Shown in pieces: positions 25,156 to 36,222 of a DNA stretch of 64,000 nucleotides (the first letter of the stretch is position 1; each line of letters begins with the position of its first letter). A model generated the notes under the pieces. The model made no database searches, was not told where the DNA came from, and saw nothing but the letters and a program-made list of their open reading frames with translations. The translations under genes and the position numbers were made by a program. Source of the stretch: Streptomyces sp. WZ.A104 (lineage in GTDB: Bacteria; Actinomycetota; Actinomycetes; Streptomycetales; Streptomycetaceae); assembly GCF_002382885.1 (NCBI RefSeq), contig NZ_NWVL01000001.1, positions 1 through 64,000 on the forward strand, written 5' to 3'.

Positions 25156-25472
25156 CCACCCCGCCGGACGACCGCACCTTTCGGCGCGAGATGGCAACCG
25201 CCTATCGCTCAGGGTGGCATTTCATCGATCTGCTCACGGCCCTCCCCCGCCGTGGCGACTCGTTGATGGTCACCCTGTTCGGAGAGCCGATCGTCGTGGT
25301 GATGGAAGAGGACGAGGACGTCCGCGCCTATCGCTGTCTCCGTCGGCCCCGTGGTGCGCCGCAGCCGGTCCGCTGCGCCGTGAGGTACGGCATGATCTTC
25401 GTCAATCTCGATCAGCGGGACCACGAGCTGTTCGACGCAGAACCCCTTTCCGCCACCCCCCGCAGTGCCTGA
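25152..25472 (+). CDS. Small Rieske-like protein with histidine ligands replaced
   Basis: A 106-residue soluble protein. The middle resembles the entry strands of Rieske ferredoxin domains (SLMVTLFGEPIVVVMEEDED, then VRAYRCL, ending RCAVRYGMIFVNL). The two ligand motifs C-x-H and C-x-x-H appear as C62-L-R64 and C75-A-V-R78: both Cys are kept and both His are Arg, with a shorter spacing than usual. A normal 2Fe-2S cluster is therefore unlikely. Start ATG overlaps the DIAW peptide stop (ATGA), so the two are coproduced. The Rieske relationship is my reading by eye and could be wrong. Confidence 0.6.
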   Translation: MTTPPDDRTFRREMATAYRSGWHFIDLLTALPRRGDSLMVTLFGEPIVVVMEEDEDVRAYRCLRRPRGAPQPVRCAVRYGMIFVNLDQRDHELFDAEPLSATPRSA

Positions 25473-25514
25473 GCGATTCCCCCGTCGTCACCTATCGCTC
25501 CGGCGCTTCCCCCA

Positions 25515-25557
25515 CACAGCGGCGCCACCGTGACCTGAACACGGTGGCGCCGTTGTG
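25515..25557. terminator. Hairpin after the DIAW/Rieske-like operon
   Basis: Arms 25515-25532 and 25540-25557 pair over 18 bp (one G-T pair) around a seven-base loop. It lies between the Rieske-like gene and the convergent oxidoreductase gene and can serve both. Confidence 0.83.
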
Positions 25558-25593
25558 CTGCCTCCGCGGCCCAGGGCCCCTCAGGCCCTGCCC

Positions 25594-25995
25594 TCAGGCC
25601 CTGCCGAGCGCCCGGTCCAGGGTGATCTCGATGACGACCCGGTCCGGGTTGGGCCGAGGCGTGCGCTCGTAGCGCTCCGCGTAACGGCTCACCGCGTCCG
25701 CGACGACCTCCGGCTCCGTGCGGATCGTCGCGACGCCCTCCAGGGTCGCCCAGCGGGCCCGGTGCATCTGGCAGACGGCCACCCGCGCTCCGTCGGGGCC
25801 CGCGGCCAGGATGTTGGCCACCTTCCGGCTGCCCTTGTTGGTGATCACGCGGGCGACCCCGGCCTCCGGGTCGTACGTCACGCCCACCGGCACCACGTGC
25901 GGCGTGCCGTCGGGGCGGAGTGTGGTCAAGGTGCACAGGTGGTACTCGCGCCAGAACGCGAGGTACTCGGGGCTGGGGTTGCGTACGTCTGCCAT
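25594..25995 (-). CDS. PPOX-family flavin/F420-dependent oxidoreductase
   Basis: A 133-residue split-barrel protein of the pyridoxamine-phosphate-oxidase-like superfamily. Visible are HLCTLTTLRPDGTPHVVPVGV, RVITNKGSRKVANI (cofactor phosphate binding), RVAVCQMHRARWATLEGVATI and RVVIEITLDRALGRA. Size and motifs fit the F420-dependent (Rv1155-like) group better than true PNPOx. ATG 25995 is used; no Shine-Dalgarno is evident, and a 23-bp direct repeat lies immediately upstream. The gene is divergent from clpB. Confidence 0.8.
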   Translation of the reverse strand: MADVRNPSPEYLAFWREYHLCTLTTLRPDGTPHVVPVGVTYDPEAGVARVITNKGSRKVANILAAGPDGARVAVCQMHRARWATLEGVATIRTEPEVVADAVSRYAERYERTPRPNPDRVVIEITLDRALGRA

Positions 25996-26003
25996 GGGGG
26001 CAG

Positions 26004-26049
26004 CGTAGGCGGGGCCGGGCCGCCCGCGTAGGCGGGACCGGGCCGCCCA
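26004..26049. repeat. 23-bp tandem direct repeat
   Basis: CGTAGGCGGGGCCGGGCCGC-type units at 26004-26026 and 26027-26049 differ at two positions. They lie directly upstream of the PPOX gene and just outside the clpB HAIR. Confidence 0.75.
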
Positions 26050-26071
26050 TGGGTATCCACGTGCGGAACCT

Positions 26072-26092
26072 CTTGAGTGGAGTAGACTCAAC
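26072..26092. promoter_or_regulatory. HAIR element (HspR operator) of clpB
   Basis: CTTGAGT (26072-26078), seven bases, then ACTCAAC (26086-26092): 13 of 14 consensus positions. It lies 61 bases before the clpB start and places clpB in the HspR regulon with the dnaK operon. Confidence 0.9.
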
Positions 26093-26153
26093 TTTGTGCA
26101 CGTTGCATAAGTCAACGCCATGACTCACCAGCTGCGAGGAGGAGTAACCACAC

Positions 26154-28748
<2,595 letters not shown>

Positions 28749-28907
28749 CCGAAGGTCACCGGGTGTCGCAGCCCGTGGCCGTACGCCCGCCGGTCCCCGT
28801 CCCCACACGCTCTCTGTCAGCTTGTGGCGGATAGGGGCCGTGCGGGCTTGCCATGCCCCGCCCGCCATGGGAGAGGATGGCCGTACTCGTCACGAAGGGA
28901 AATAACG

Positions 28908-29453
28908 GTGAGCATCGATCCGTCCTCGATTCCTAATTTCGGGGGCCAGCCCGAACCGCAGGCGGCAGGACCGGAGGGCCCCGTCGTCCCTGACCAGGAC
29001 CTCGTCAAGCAGCTCCTCGACCAGATGGAGCTGAAGTACGTCGTCGACGACGAGGGCGACCTCGCGGCACCGTGGGAAGAGTTCCGGACGTACTTCATGT
29101 TCCGGGGCGAGGACGAGCAGCAGGTCTTCTCGGTCCGTACGTTCTACGACCGCCCCCACGCGCTCGATCAGCGTCCCGTCCTCCTGGACGCCATCGACGA
29201 CTGGAACCGCCGCACCCTGTGGCCCAAGGTCTACACCCACGCCCACGAGGGCGAGGAGGGCGAGGCGGGTTCCGTCCGGCTGATCGGTGAGGCGCAGATG
29301 CTCATCGGCACCGGCGTCAGCCTGGAGCACTTCGTCTCCTCCACGGTCAGCTGGGTCCGCGCGTCGATCGAGTTCGACAAGTGGCTCGTCGAGCGCCTCG
29401 GCATCCAGCCCGCCGAGGACAAGAAGGACGGCGAGGAGCCCGCCGGCGCCTGA
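28908..29453 (+). CDS. YbjN-domain protein
   Basis: A 181-residue acidic protein with a type III-chaperone-like YbjN fold: VKQLLDQMELKYVVDDEGDL, TYFMFRGEDEQQVFSVRTFYD, LLDAIDDWNRRTLWPKVYTH and SLEHFVSSTVSWVRASIEFDKWL. It is cytoplasmic and its biochemical role is unknown. GTG 28908 has GAAGGGA upstream; an in-frame extension to 28824 lacks support. It follows clpB after 159 bases. Confidence 0.82.
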   Translation: MSIDPSSIPNFGGQPEPQAAGPEGPVVPDQDLVKQLLDQMELKYVVDDEGDLAAPWEEFRTYFMFRGEDEQQVFSVRTFYDRPHALDQRPVLLDAIDDWNRRTLWPKVYTHAHEGEEGEAGSVRLIGEAQMLIGTGVSLEHFVSSTVSWVRASIEFDKWLVERLGIQPAEDKKDGEEPAGA

Positions 29454-29472
29454 CGCCACGGCCCACGGCAGC

Positions 29473-29509
29473 GGCCCGGGAGGCGGTCATCACGACCGAC
29501 TCCCGGGCC
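29473..29509. terminator. Hairpin between convergent YbjN and aminotransferase genes
   Basis: Arms 29473-29488 and 29494-29509 pair over 15 of 16 positions around the loop ATCAC, with a short T-run just after (29511-29513). It can serve both converging transcripts. Confidence 0.82.
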
Positions 29510-29550
29510 CTTTCCGTATCCGGGCTGATCCGCCCCGTGCCTGGCCGTAC

Positions 29551-30756
29551 TCAGCCCAGCCGTCCCAGCCGTTCCACCGCCTCCTCCAGCACGTCGTCCC
29601 TCTTGCAGAAGGTGAAACGGACCTGGCTGCGGCCCGCCTCCGGATCGTCGTAGAAGACCGAGTTCGGCACCGCCGCCACCCCGCAGCGCTCGGGCAGCGC
29701 CCGGCAGAAGGCGTACGCGTCCTCGTCGCCGAACGGGGCGATGTCGGTGGTGATGAAGTACGTCCCCTCCGGCTCGTACACCCGGAAGCCCGCACTCCGC
29801 AGGCCCTTGGCGAGCAGGTCGCGCCTGCGCCGCATGTCCGCGCGGAAGTCCGCGAAGAACGTGTCGGGCAGCGCGAGCGCCTCGGCGATCGCGTACTGGA
29901 ACGGGCCCCCGCTGACGAACGTCAGGTACTGCTTCGCCGAGCGCACCGCCGTCACCAGCGGCGCGTCCCCGGTGACCCAGCCGATCTTCCAGCCGGTGTA
30001 CGAGAACGTCTTGCCCGAGCTCGAAATGGAGACCGTGCGCTCGCGCATCCCGGGCAGGGCGGCGATCGGGTGGTGCGCGCCCTCGAAGACCAGGTGTTCG
30101 TAGACCTCGTCGGTGACGACCAGCAGGTCGTGCTCCACCGCGAGGGCCGCGATCCCGGCCAGCTCGTCGGGCGTGAGCACCATGCCCGTCGGGTTGTGCG
30201 GGGTGTTCAGGAGCAGGAGACGGGTGCGCGGGGTGATCAGGGCGCGCAGTTCGTCGAGGTCCGGGCGGAAGTCCGGGGCGCGCAGGGTGAGCGGTACGCG
30301 CTGCGCGCCCGCCATGGCGATGCACGCGGCGTACGAGTCGTAGTACGGCTCGAACGCGATGACCTCGTCGCCCGGTTCGAGCAGGGCGAGCAGGGAGGCG
30401 GCGATCGCCTCGGTGGCGCCGGTGGTCACCAGGACCTCGGTCTCCGGGGACCAGGTCAGGCCGTAGAAGCGCTCCTGGTGGGCGGCGACGGCGCTGCGCA
30501 GTTCCGGGATGCCGGGGCCCGGCGGGTACTGGTTGCCGTGCCCGGCGCGCAGCGCCCGGACGGCCGCCTCCCGGATCTCCTCGGGGCCGTCGGTGTCGGG
30601 GAAGCCCTGGCCGAGGTTGATGGAGCCGGTCCGCAGGGCCAGCGCGGACATCTCGGCGAAGATCGTCGTGCCGAACGCGGCGAGGCGGCGGTTGAGCAGC
30701 GGCCGTCCCGCTGCGGGGTTTCCCTGGGTCGGTCGTCCCTGTGTCATGGGCGCCAT
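29551..30756 (-). CDS. PLP-dependent class I aminotransferase (DapC/kynurenine aminotransferase-like)
   Basis: A 401-residue fold type I aminotransferase. Motifs: INLGQGFPDTDGP, QYPPGPGIPELRSAVA, PHNPTG (186-191), Asp216/Tyr219 in VVTDEVYEHL, and PLP Lys249 in SISSSGKTFSYTGWKIGW. The substrate is not readable; relatives act as succinyldiaminopimelate, methionine or kynurenine aminotransferases. In-frame ATGs lie at 30756 and 30747. It is divergent from a small membrane protein gene. Confidence 0.88.
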   Translation of the reverse strand: MAPMTQGRPTQGNPAAGRPLLNRRLAAFGTTIFAEMSALALRTGSINLGQGFPDTDGPEEIREAAVRALRAGHGNQYPPGPGIPELRSAVAAHQERFYGLTWSPETEVLVTTGATEAIAASLLALLEPGDEVIAFEPYYDSYAACIAMAGAQRVPLTLRAPDFRPDLDELRALITPRTRLLLLNTPHNPTGMVLTPDELAGIAALAVEHDLLVVTDEVYEHLVFEGAHHPIAALPGMRERTVSISSSGKTFSYTGWKIGWVTGDAPLVTAVRSAKQYLTFVSGGPFQYAIAEALALPDTFFADFRADMRRRRDLLAKGLRSAGFRVYEPEGTYFITTDIAPFGDEDAYAFCRALPERCGVAAVPNSVFYDDPEAGRSQVRFTFCKRDDVLEEAVERLGRLG

Positions 30757-30917
30757 CCTGTGCCGAAGCTCTGGAGTTGCTCAAGTCTGCTTTCACCTCC
30801 GCAGGCTGGGGCATGCCCCTGTCACGCGGGCAACCGGCACGCGGAAACAACGGGAAACGGAAAACGGGGAAGCGACGGGGGAACCTCGCTTCGGGGGAAG
30901 AAAGGCGGGTGAACGGC

Positions 30918-31166
30918 ATGGTCTTCGTGGTGCTGATCGCGGCGGTGGTCGTAGGGGGACTGGTGTTCCTGGTGCGCAGGAGCGGAGGCGGCACGTCCGG
31001 CGCGAACGGCACGGGCGGGGGCTGGGTCGGCGGCACGGGCGGGGGCTGGGTCGGCGGCTCGGGCGGGGATTCGGGCGGGGATTCGGTCGGTCACTCGTGC
31101 GGTGGCGGCTCCTCGTGCGGCGGCGGCGGTGGCGGGGGTGGCGGCGGGTGCGGCGGTGGCAGCTGA
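30918..31166 (+). CDS. Small membrane protein with Gly/Ser/Cys-rich tail
   Basis: An 82-residue protein. One N-terminal transmembrane helix (MVFVVLIAAVVVGGLVFLV) precedes an arginine anchor and a glycine-rich tail with repeated GGGWVGGTGGGWVGGSGG and a Cys/Gly terminus (HSCGGGSSCGGG...). The tail resembles that at the end of TIGR04222-type membrane proteins, here without the main domain. ATG 30918 follows AAAGGCGG; GTG 30909 is possible. Function unknown. Confidence 0.6.
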   Translation: MVFVVLIAAVVVGGLVFLVRRSGGGTSGANGTGGGWVGGTGGGWVGGSGGDSGGDSVGHSCGGGSSCGGGGGGGGGGCGGGS

Positions 31167-31496
31167 GCCACGGCTGAGCGCGCCGTCCGGCAGTCACCGA
31201 CAGTGACCCGGCGCCGGGCGTCCGGAGGGCGAACTCCCTCCGGACGCCTTTTTGTTGCGCGACGCGGACGTGTTCGGTTGAACAGTTGAACCGTGCTGCC
31301 CCCGAGGGGATGGAAACCACGGCAAGTTGGGCGAAAACGCTGTGAGTGCGGCGTACTTCGTGATTCCCTCGTCGAAGAGAACATTCAGCCCTCGGACCCC
31401 AGTTGGACCAGATCGGGCGTTCCCCTTCCCTCCACGCGCAGTAATACAGGGGCGCCCCGCTGTCCATGTGTCCATGTGTGTTTGCGGAGCCGACCC
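31167..31496 (+). other. 330-bp intergenic stretch before the DUF2617 gene
   Basis: It contains the hairpin at 31217-31253 and a direct repeat GTTGAAC-A-GTTGAAC (31277-31291). I see no convincing small gene in the rest; open frames there look like coding-free noise. The promoter of the DUF2617/aminopropyltransferase pair should lie in its last 150 bases. Confidence 0.5.
31217..31253 (+). terminator. Intrinsic terminator with U-tract
   Basis: A 13-bp stem (31217-31229 with 31236-31248), six-base loop and five Ts (31249-31253). It ends the small Gly-rich membrane protein transcript. Confidence 0.92.
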
Positions 31497-32018
31497 ATGC
31501 TCACGACCCTCCAGACGGCCTATTCCGATACCCGCGCCGCCGACCTGGCCTGGACGCTGGGCCGGGAGCCGCTGCCCGCCCTCGCCGTCCTCGACCTCCA
31601 GCTCGACGGCGCGGAACTCCAGCTGCGACTGCTCGGCGCCTCCCACCAGGTGCTCCTTCAGGAGGACCGCGGAGTCTGCTCCGAGACCGTCGCCTGTATG
31701 CCCGGCAGCAGCACCCCTCTGCCCCTCGGCGTCGCGAAGCGGCTCGGGGAGTGGGAGTACGAATTCGCGGCCCGCGTAGAGACCCTGACCCAGGGCCAGT
31801 TCGCGGGGCGCGCGCAGGAGCTGCTCGCCCTGGTGAGCGACCACCCGCACGGTCTGGCGGGCACCTTCCCCGGCAGCCCGTACGCCTTCACCGCGATGCT
31901 CGCCCACCGCGCCGAGGGCCAGGTGCGGTGGCGCACCTGGCACGCGTATCCGCAGGAGGGGCAGTTGGTGGTGACCCGGACCCGGGTGGGGGTGCGGATT
32001 CCCGCGGCCGCGGCCTGA
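31497..32018 (+). CDS. DUF2617 family protein
   Basis: A 173-residue cytoplasmic protein (LTTLQTAYSDTRAADLAWTLG, LAVLDLQLDGAELQLRLLGASHQV, GEWEYEFAARVETL, then HPHGLAGTFPGSPYAFTAMLA and QVRWRTWHAYPQEGQLVVTRTRV). In actinobacteria this family is typically found beside an aminopropyltransferase, as here. Function unknown. ATG 31497 has GGAG about seven bases upstream. Confidence 0.83.
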   Translation: MLTTLQTAYSDTRAADLAWTLGREPLPALAVLDLQLDGAELQLRLLGASHQVLLQEDRGVCSETVACMPGSSTPLPLGVAKRLGEWEYEFAARVETLTQGQFAGRAQELLALVSDHPHGLAGTFPGSPYAFTAMLAHRAEGQVRWRTWHAYPQEGQLVVTRTRVGVRIPAAAA

Positions 32019-32099
32019 GCCGCGGGCATGCCGGTGGCGCGGCACTTGCACCCTTGTGGGTGACAAAAAGCGATCGTTCAGTGACGTAGCGTTCGCATC

Positions 32100-33698
32100 A
32101 TGATCGACCAGCAGGTGTCGCTACGAGGGGGCGCGGCGCGGCTTCCCGTGCGGCCGAGGACCGGCCGGTTCCTGGTGCTGGCCGCTGTCTTCATCTGCGC
32201 CGCCTGCGGTCTCGTCTACGAGCTCGAACTGGTCGCCCTGGCCTCGTATCTGATCGGTGATTCGGTCACCCAGGCTTCCGTCGTGCTCTCCGTGATGGTG
32301 TTCGCGATGGGCATCGGCTCTCTCCTCGCGAAACGTTTGCGCTGCCACGCCGCGGTCGGGTTCGGGCTGATCGAGGCGGCCCTCGCCCTGATCGGCGGCT
32401 CCTCGGCGCTGGTCCTGTACGCCACCTTCGCCTGGCTCGGCGAGTCGCGGCACGCCCTGGTCGGGTTCTCCCTGGCGATCGGTGTGCTGATCGGTGCCGA
32501 GATCCCGCTGCTGATGACGCTGATCCAGCGCGTGGACCGGCAGGACGCGGGCGGGGCCGTCGCCGACCTCTTCGCCGCCGACTACGTGGGCGCGCTCGTC
32601 GGGGGGCTCGCGTTCCCCTTCCTCCTGCTGCCGATGCTGGGGCAGCTGACCGGTGCCCTGTTCACCGGCGTGGTGAACGCGGCGGCGGGCGGCGCGCTGA
32701 TCCTGTGGGTTTTCCGGCGCGACCTCAGCTCCCGCTGCCGGTGGCTCCTCGTCCTGGTCAATGTCTCGGTGATCGCGGTCCTGGGCACCGCCACGGTGCT
32801 CGTCGACGACTTCGAGCGGGCGGCGCGGCGTGCGGTCTACGGGGACCAGGTGCGGGTCGCCGTGCAGACGGGGGTGCAGGAGCTCGTCCTGACCGGCGCG
32901 GACCGCGATTCCCTCGACCTCTATCTCGACGGCCGCCTGCGGGTCAGCGCCCGTGACGAGTACCGCTACCACGAGGCCCTGGTCCACCCCGCGATGAACG
33001 GGCCCCGTGCCCGCGTCCTCATCCTCGGCGGCGGCGACGGGCTGGCCGCCCGCGAGGTCCTGCGCTACCCGGACGTCCGCTCGGTCACCGTCGTCGAGCT
33101 GGACCCCGCCGTCACCCGACTGGCCCGCACGGACCCCGCCCTCTCCGGCCTCAACGGCCACGCCTACCGCGACCCGCGCCTCACCGCCGTCGCGGCGGAC
33201 GCCTTCACCTGGCTGCGGGCCGACCGCGCGCGCTACGACGTGGTGATCTCCGACCTGCCGGACCCGGGCATCACCGCCAGTACGAAGCTGTACTCGGCGG
33301 AGTTCTACGGGCTGATCGCCCAGGCCCTCGCCCCGGACGGGCGGTTCGCGGTGCACGCCGGGCCGATGGGGGGCCGCCCGGAGACCTACTGGACGGTGGA
33401 GGCCTCCGTCCGCGCGGCCGGCCTCACGACCCGCCCGTACCGCATCGCCGGCCGGTACGCCGGCTTCGCCGCGAGCCCGGACCGGGTCGGGGGCGAGGGC
33501 CACGGCCCGGAGGACTGGGGCTTCGTCCTCGCGGGGCCGGGCGAGGTGCCGCAGCTCGCGCTGGCCGCCGGGGGGCCCGCGCTGCGGTCGCTGGGGAGCC
33601 GGGAGCTGCGGGAGGGCGCGCGGGCCGCGGACGCCGCACGGCTGCCGGGGCGGACCCCGTCGACACTGGTCCACCCGAGGTACTGGGAGGACGTGTGA
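32100..33698 (+). CDS. Membrane-anchored polyamine aminopropyltransferase (spermidine synthase-like)
   Basis: A 532-residue protein. About seven transmembrane helices (residues 15-230; e.g. [23 protein letters not shown]) are fused to a spermidine-synthase-like SAM-binding domain. That domain has [17 protein letters not shown] (about 303-320), [29 protein letters not shown] and the acidic loop [13 protein letters not shown]. Family members transfer an aminopropyl group from decarboxylated SAM; the substrate is not readable. No Shine-Dalgarno: TAGCGT at 32087-32092 lies seven bases before the ATG, suggesting a leaderless mRNA. Confidence 0.86.
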   Translation: MIDQQVSLRGGAARLPVRPRTGRFLVLAAVFICAACGLVYELELVALASYLIGDSVTQASVVLSVMVFAMGIGSLLAKRLRCHAAVGFGLIEAALALIGGSSALVLYATFAWLGESRHALVGFSLAIGVLIGAEIPLLMTLIQRVDRQDAGGAVADLFAADYVGALVGGLAFPFLLLPMLGQLTGALFTGVVNAAAGGALILWVFRRDLSSRCRWLLVLVNVSVIAVLGTATVLVDDFERAARRAVYGDQVRVAVQTGVQELVLTGADRDSLDLYLDGRLRVSARDEYRYHEALVHPAMNGPRARVLILGGGDGLAAREVLRYPDVRSVTVVELDPAVTRLARTDPALSGLNGHAYRDPRLTAVAADAFTWLRADRARYDVVISDLPDPGITASTKLYSAEFYGLIAQALAPDGRFAVHAGPMGGRPETYWTVEASVRAAGLTTRPYRIAGRYAGFAASPDRVGGEGHGPEDWGFVLAGPGEVPQLALAAGGPALRSLGSRELREGARAADAARLPGRTPSTLVHPRYWEDV

Positions 33699-33804
33699 GG
33701 ACGTGTGACGTGTTGAGGCGGAGGGCAGGTTTCCGTGGCATGGGTCGCCGTTCGGCGGGCGGAAGCGCTGACGTCCGGGCCGTGGCCGATTAGGCTCGGT
33801 CGGC

Positions 33805-34761
33805 ATGGAGCATGAGGTGCACGTTCCGGTTCCCGTCCCGGCCCTGCGGCGCGCGCTGGGCGATCCCGTCCGCGTCGCCCGCTGCGTCCCCGGCCTCCAG
33901 CAGGACGCCGACGCCTCGGCATCGCCCCTGGCGGGCCGACTGAAGCTCCGGGCCGGCGGCCACACCATCACCTACCGGGGCGAGCTGAGGCTCTCCGGCC
34001 CGGAGGGTGCGGAGACGGCGGGCGGTGAGCGGTTCTCGGTCACCGGGGACGGCGTGGAGGTCCGGGGCCGCGGTGCGGTGAAGCTCGCCCTGACCATCGC
34101 CCTCACGGAGGCGGACGGCGGGACGACCCTCACGTACAGCGGCACGGCGAGCGGGGACGGCCGGCTGGTCGAGCTGGAGGAGGGCGCGGCCCTCGCGGCC
34201 GCCCACCGGCTCCTGGACCGCTTCACCCAGCAGCTGGTGACGGAGTCGCTGGCGGCGCGGGCCGAGGACGGCGGAGCGGCCGCCGAGGGGCTCGCGGGCG
34301 ACGACGAGCCCGTGGGGGAGGGTGCCGGGGACGCGGCCGAGCCCGACGCCGAAGCGGGTTCCGGGCCCGTGTCGGACGCCGAAGCCGACACAGGAGACGG
34401 GCCCGGGGCTGTGCCCGACACCGACCTCGACGCCGAAGCCGACAGCGAGGCCGAGGACCGGGCCGAAGACGGGTCCGTTTTTGACTCGCCCGTGCCGCCG
34501 CCCTCGCTCGACCCCGTCGCCGGGGTGGAGTTCACCGTCCCGGACGAACCGCCCGCCGAGGCCGCGCACGCCCGCCGCACCATGATCGGGCGCAGCGCGG
34601 AGGAGGTCGACCACGCGCCCCCGCGCGGTCGCTACGCCCCTGTGCCTTCCCCGGAGGCGGGCGGTGCGAGCACCGTCCTGCGCTGGGCCGCCCCGGCCGC
34701 CGCCCTCGCGCTGGCCTCCGCCGTGGTGCTGGGCCGGGCGTTGCGGCGCCGCAGGACATGA
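33805..34761 (+). CDS. SRPBCC/CoxG-like protein with C-terminal membrane anchor
   Basis: A 318-residue protein. The first 150 residues form a START-like domain of the CoxG type (EVHVPVPVPALRRALGDPVRVARCVPGL, LKLRAGGHTITYRGELRL, GTASGDGRLVELEEG). A long acidic Asp/Glu/Ala linker (about 160-225) follows, and a C-terminal helix (APAAALALASAVVLG) with an Arg-rich end anchors it. CoxG relatives are linked to molybdenum CO-dehydrogenase maturation, but no cox genes are near. TAGGCT eight bases before the ATG and no Shine-Dalgarno suggest a leaderless start. Confidence 0.77.
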   Translation: MEHEVHVPVPVPALRRALGDPVRVARCVPGLQQDADASASPLAGRLKLRAGGHTITYRGELRLSGPEGAETAGGERFSVTGDGVEVRGRGAVKLALTIALTEADGGTTLTYSGTASGDGRLVELEEGAALAAAHRLLDRFTQQLVTESLAARAEDGGAAAEGLAGDDEPVGEGAGDAAEPDAEAGSGPVSDAEADTGDGPGAVPDTDLDAEADSEAEDRAEDGSVFDSPVPPPSLDPVAGVEFTVPDEPPAEAAHARRTMIGRSAEEVDHAPPRGRYAPVPSPEAGGASTVLRWAAPAAALALASAVVLGRALRRRRT

Positions 34762-34781
34762 GCCGCCAGTAGGGTCGTCGG

Positions 34782-35591
34782 GTGAGCAGGAGCGAAGAGA
34801 ACGTCAGGCTGAGTGTCGGCGACGCCGAGTTGACCGTCGACCCCGTACACGGCTGCCGCATCAGCAGCCTGCGGATCGGGGGCGTCGAACTGTTGCGCCA
34901 GGGCGAGCGGTACGGCTGCTTCCCGATGGTGCCCTGGTGCGGACGTACCGGGAACGGGCGGTTCCGAAACGGCGACGCGCTCCACGAGCTGCCACTGAAC
35001 TCCCCGCCGCACGCCATCCACGGCACGGGCCGGGACACCTCCTGGCACACCGCGCACACGGCCGCCGACGCGGACGAGGGCCGGGCGTCCTTCTACTACG
35101 ACCTCGCCGAGCCCTGGCCGTACGAGGGCCGGGTGACGCAGACCTTCGAGCTGACCGAGGACGGGCTGACGCTGGGCCTCGCCGTGGAGACGTACGGCAA
35201 CTCCTTCCCGGCACAGGCGGGCTGGCACCCCTGGTTCCACCGCAGCATCGGGGGCGGCCGGGATGCTGAGCTCTCCTTCGACGCCGCCTGGCAGGAGGAA
35301 CGCGGCGCGGACCATCTGCCCACCGGCCGCCGCATCGACCCCGTCGCGGGGCCGTGGGACGACTGCTTCGGGATGCCCGACGGTGTCGACGTCAAGCTCA
35401 CCTGGCCGGGGCAGCTGGAGCTGACGGTGAAGAGCCGCAGTGAGTGGGTGGTCGTCTACGACGAGCAGGACGAGGCCGTCTGCGTGGAACCGCAGTCCGG
35501 GCCGCCGAACGGACTGAACACCGCACCCCGGCTGGTCACGCCGATCGACCCGCTGGAGACCACGACGACCTGGAGCTGGGTCCGGCTCTGA
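34782..35591 (+). CDS. Aldose 1-epimerase (galactose mutarotase-like)
   Basis: A 269-residue beta-sandwich protein of the mutarotase family: HGCRISSLRIGGVELLRQGE, CFPMVPWCGRTGNGRF (substrate Arg), HAIHGTGRDTSWHTA (catalytic His region), AQAGWHPWFHR and VCVEPQSGPPNGLN (catalytic Glu in VEPQSG). It should interconvert aldose anomers; the sugar is unknown. GTG 34782 follows TAGGGT by six bases with no Shine-Dalgarno, so it is probably leaderless. Confidence 0.85.
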   Translation: MSRSEENVRLSVGDAELTVDPVHGCRISSLRIGGVELLRQGERYGCFPMVPWCGRTGNGRFRNGDALHELPLNSPPHAIHGTGRDTSWHTAHTAADADEGRASFYYDLAEPWPYEGRVTQTFELTEDGLTLGLAVETYGNSFPAQAGWHPWFHRSIGGGRDAELSFDAAWQEERGADHLPTGRRIDPVAGPWDDCFGMPDGVDVKLTWPGQLELTVKSRSEWVVVYDEQDEAVCVEPQSGPPNGLNTAPRLVTPIDPLETTTTWSWVRL

Positions 35592-35648
35592 GCCGGTTCG
35601 CGGCCGGGTGTGCGATCAGGGATTCCGGCACCGCTTACCCTCGTGGAC

Positions 35649-36188
35649 ATGACTGACGTACGCGCTGAGCTGCTCCAGCAGATCAAGGACAAGGCCGTGG
35701 TGCACGGCAAGGTGACCCTCTCCTCGGGTCTGGAAGCCGACTGGTACATCGACCTGCGCCGGGTCACGCTGGACGGCACCGCCGCGCCGCTGGCCGGGCA
35801 GGTCATGCTCGACGCCACCGCCGAGCTGGACTACGACTGCGTCGGCGGACTGACGCTCGGTGCCGACCCGGTCGCCACCTCGATGCTGCACGCCTCCGCC
35901 GCGCGCGGTAAGAGCCTGGACGCGTTCGTCGTCCGCAAGGCGCAGAAGGCGCACGGGATGCAGCGCCGGATCGAGGGCACCGACGTCAAGGGCCGCCGCT
36001 GCCTGGTCGTCGAGGACACCTCGACCACGGGTGGCTCGCCGCTGACCGCCGTCGAGGCGGTGCGCGAGGCGGGCGGCGAGGTCGTGGCCGTGGCCGTGAT
36101 CGTCGAGCGCGGGGCCGCCCCGGCGATCGCCGAGGCCGGTCTGCCGTACGTCCACGTCTACTCGGTGGCGGACCTGGGCCTCGCCTGA
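35649..36188 (+). CDS. pyrE: Orotate phosphoribosyltransferase
   Basis: A 179-residue enzyme of de novo pyrimidine synthesis, joining orotate to PRPP. SSGLEADWYIDLRRVTLDG is the N-terminal substrate region. FVVRKAQKAHG carries the conserved Lys residues. The PRPP motif CLVVEDTSTTGGS is at about 118-130. ATG 35649 is preceded at seven bases by TACCCT, with no Shine-Dalgarno, so a leaderless transcript is likely. A 42-bp palindrome with a parS site follows the stop. Confidence 0.95.
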   Translation: MTDVRAELLQQIKDKAVVHGKVTLSSGLEADWYIDLRRVTLDGTAAPLAGQVMLDATAELDYDCVGGLTLGADPVATSMLHASAARGKSLDAFVVRKAQKAHGMQRRIEGTDVKGRRCLVVEDTSTTGGSPLTAVEAVREAGGEVVAVAVIVERGAAPAIAEAGLPYVHVYSVADLGLA

Positions 36189-36222
36189 GCCTCGCCCCAC
36201 CAGGGTGTGACCTGCGGTTTTC

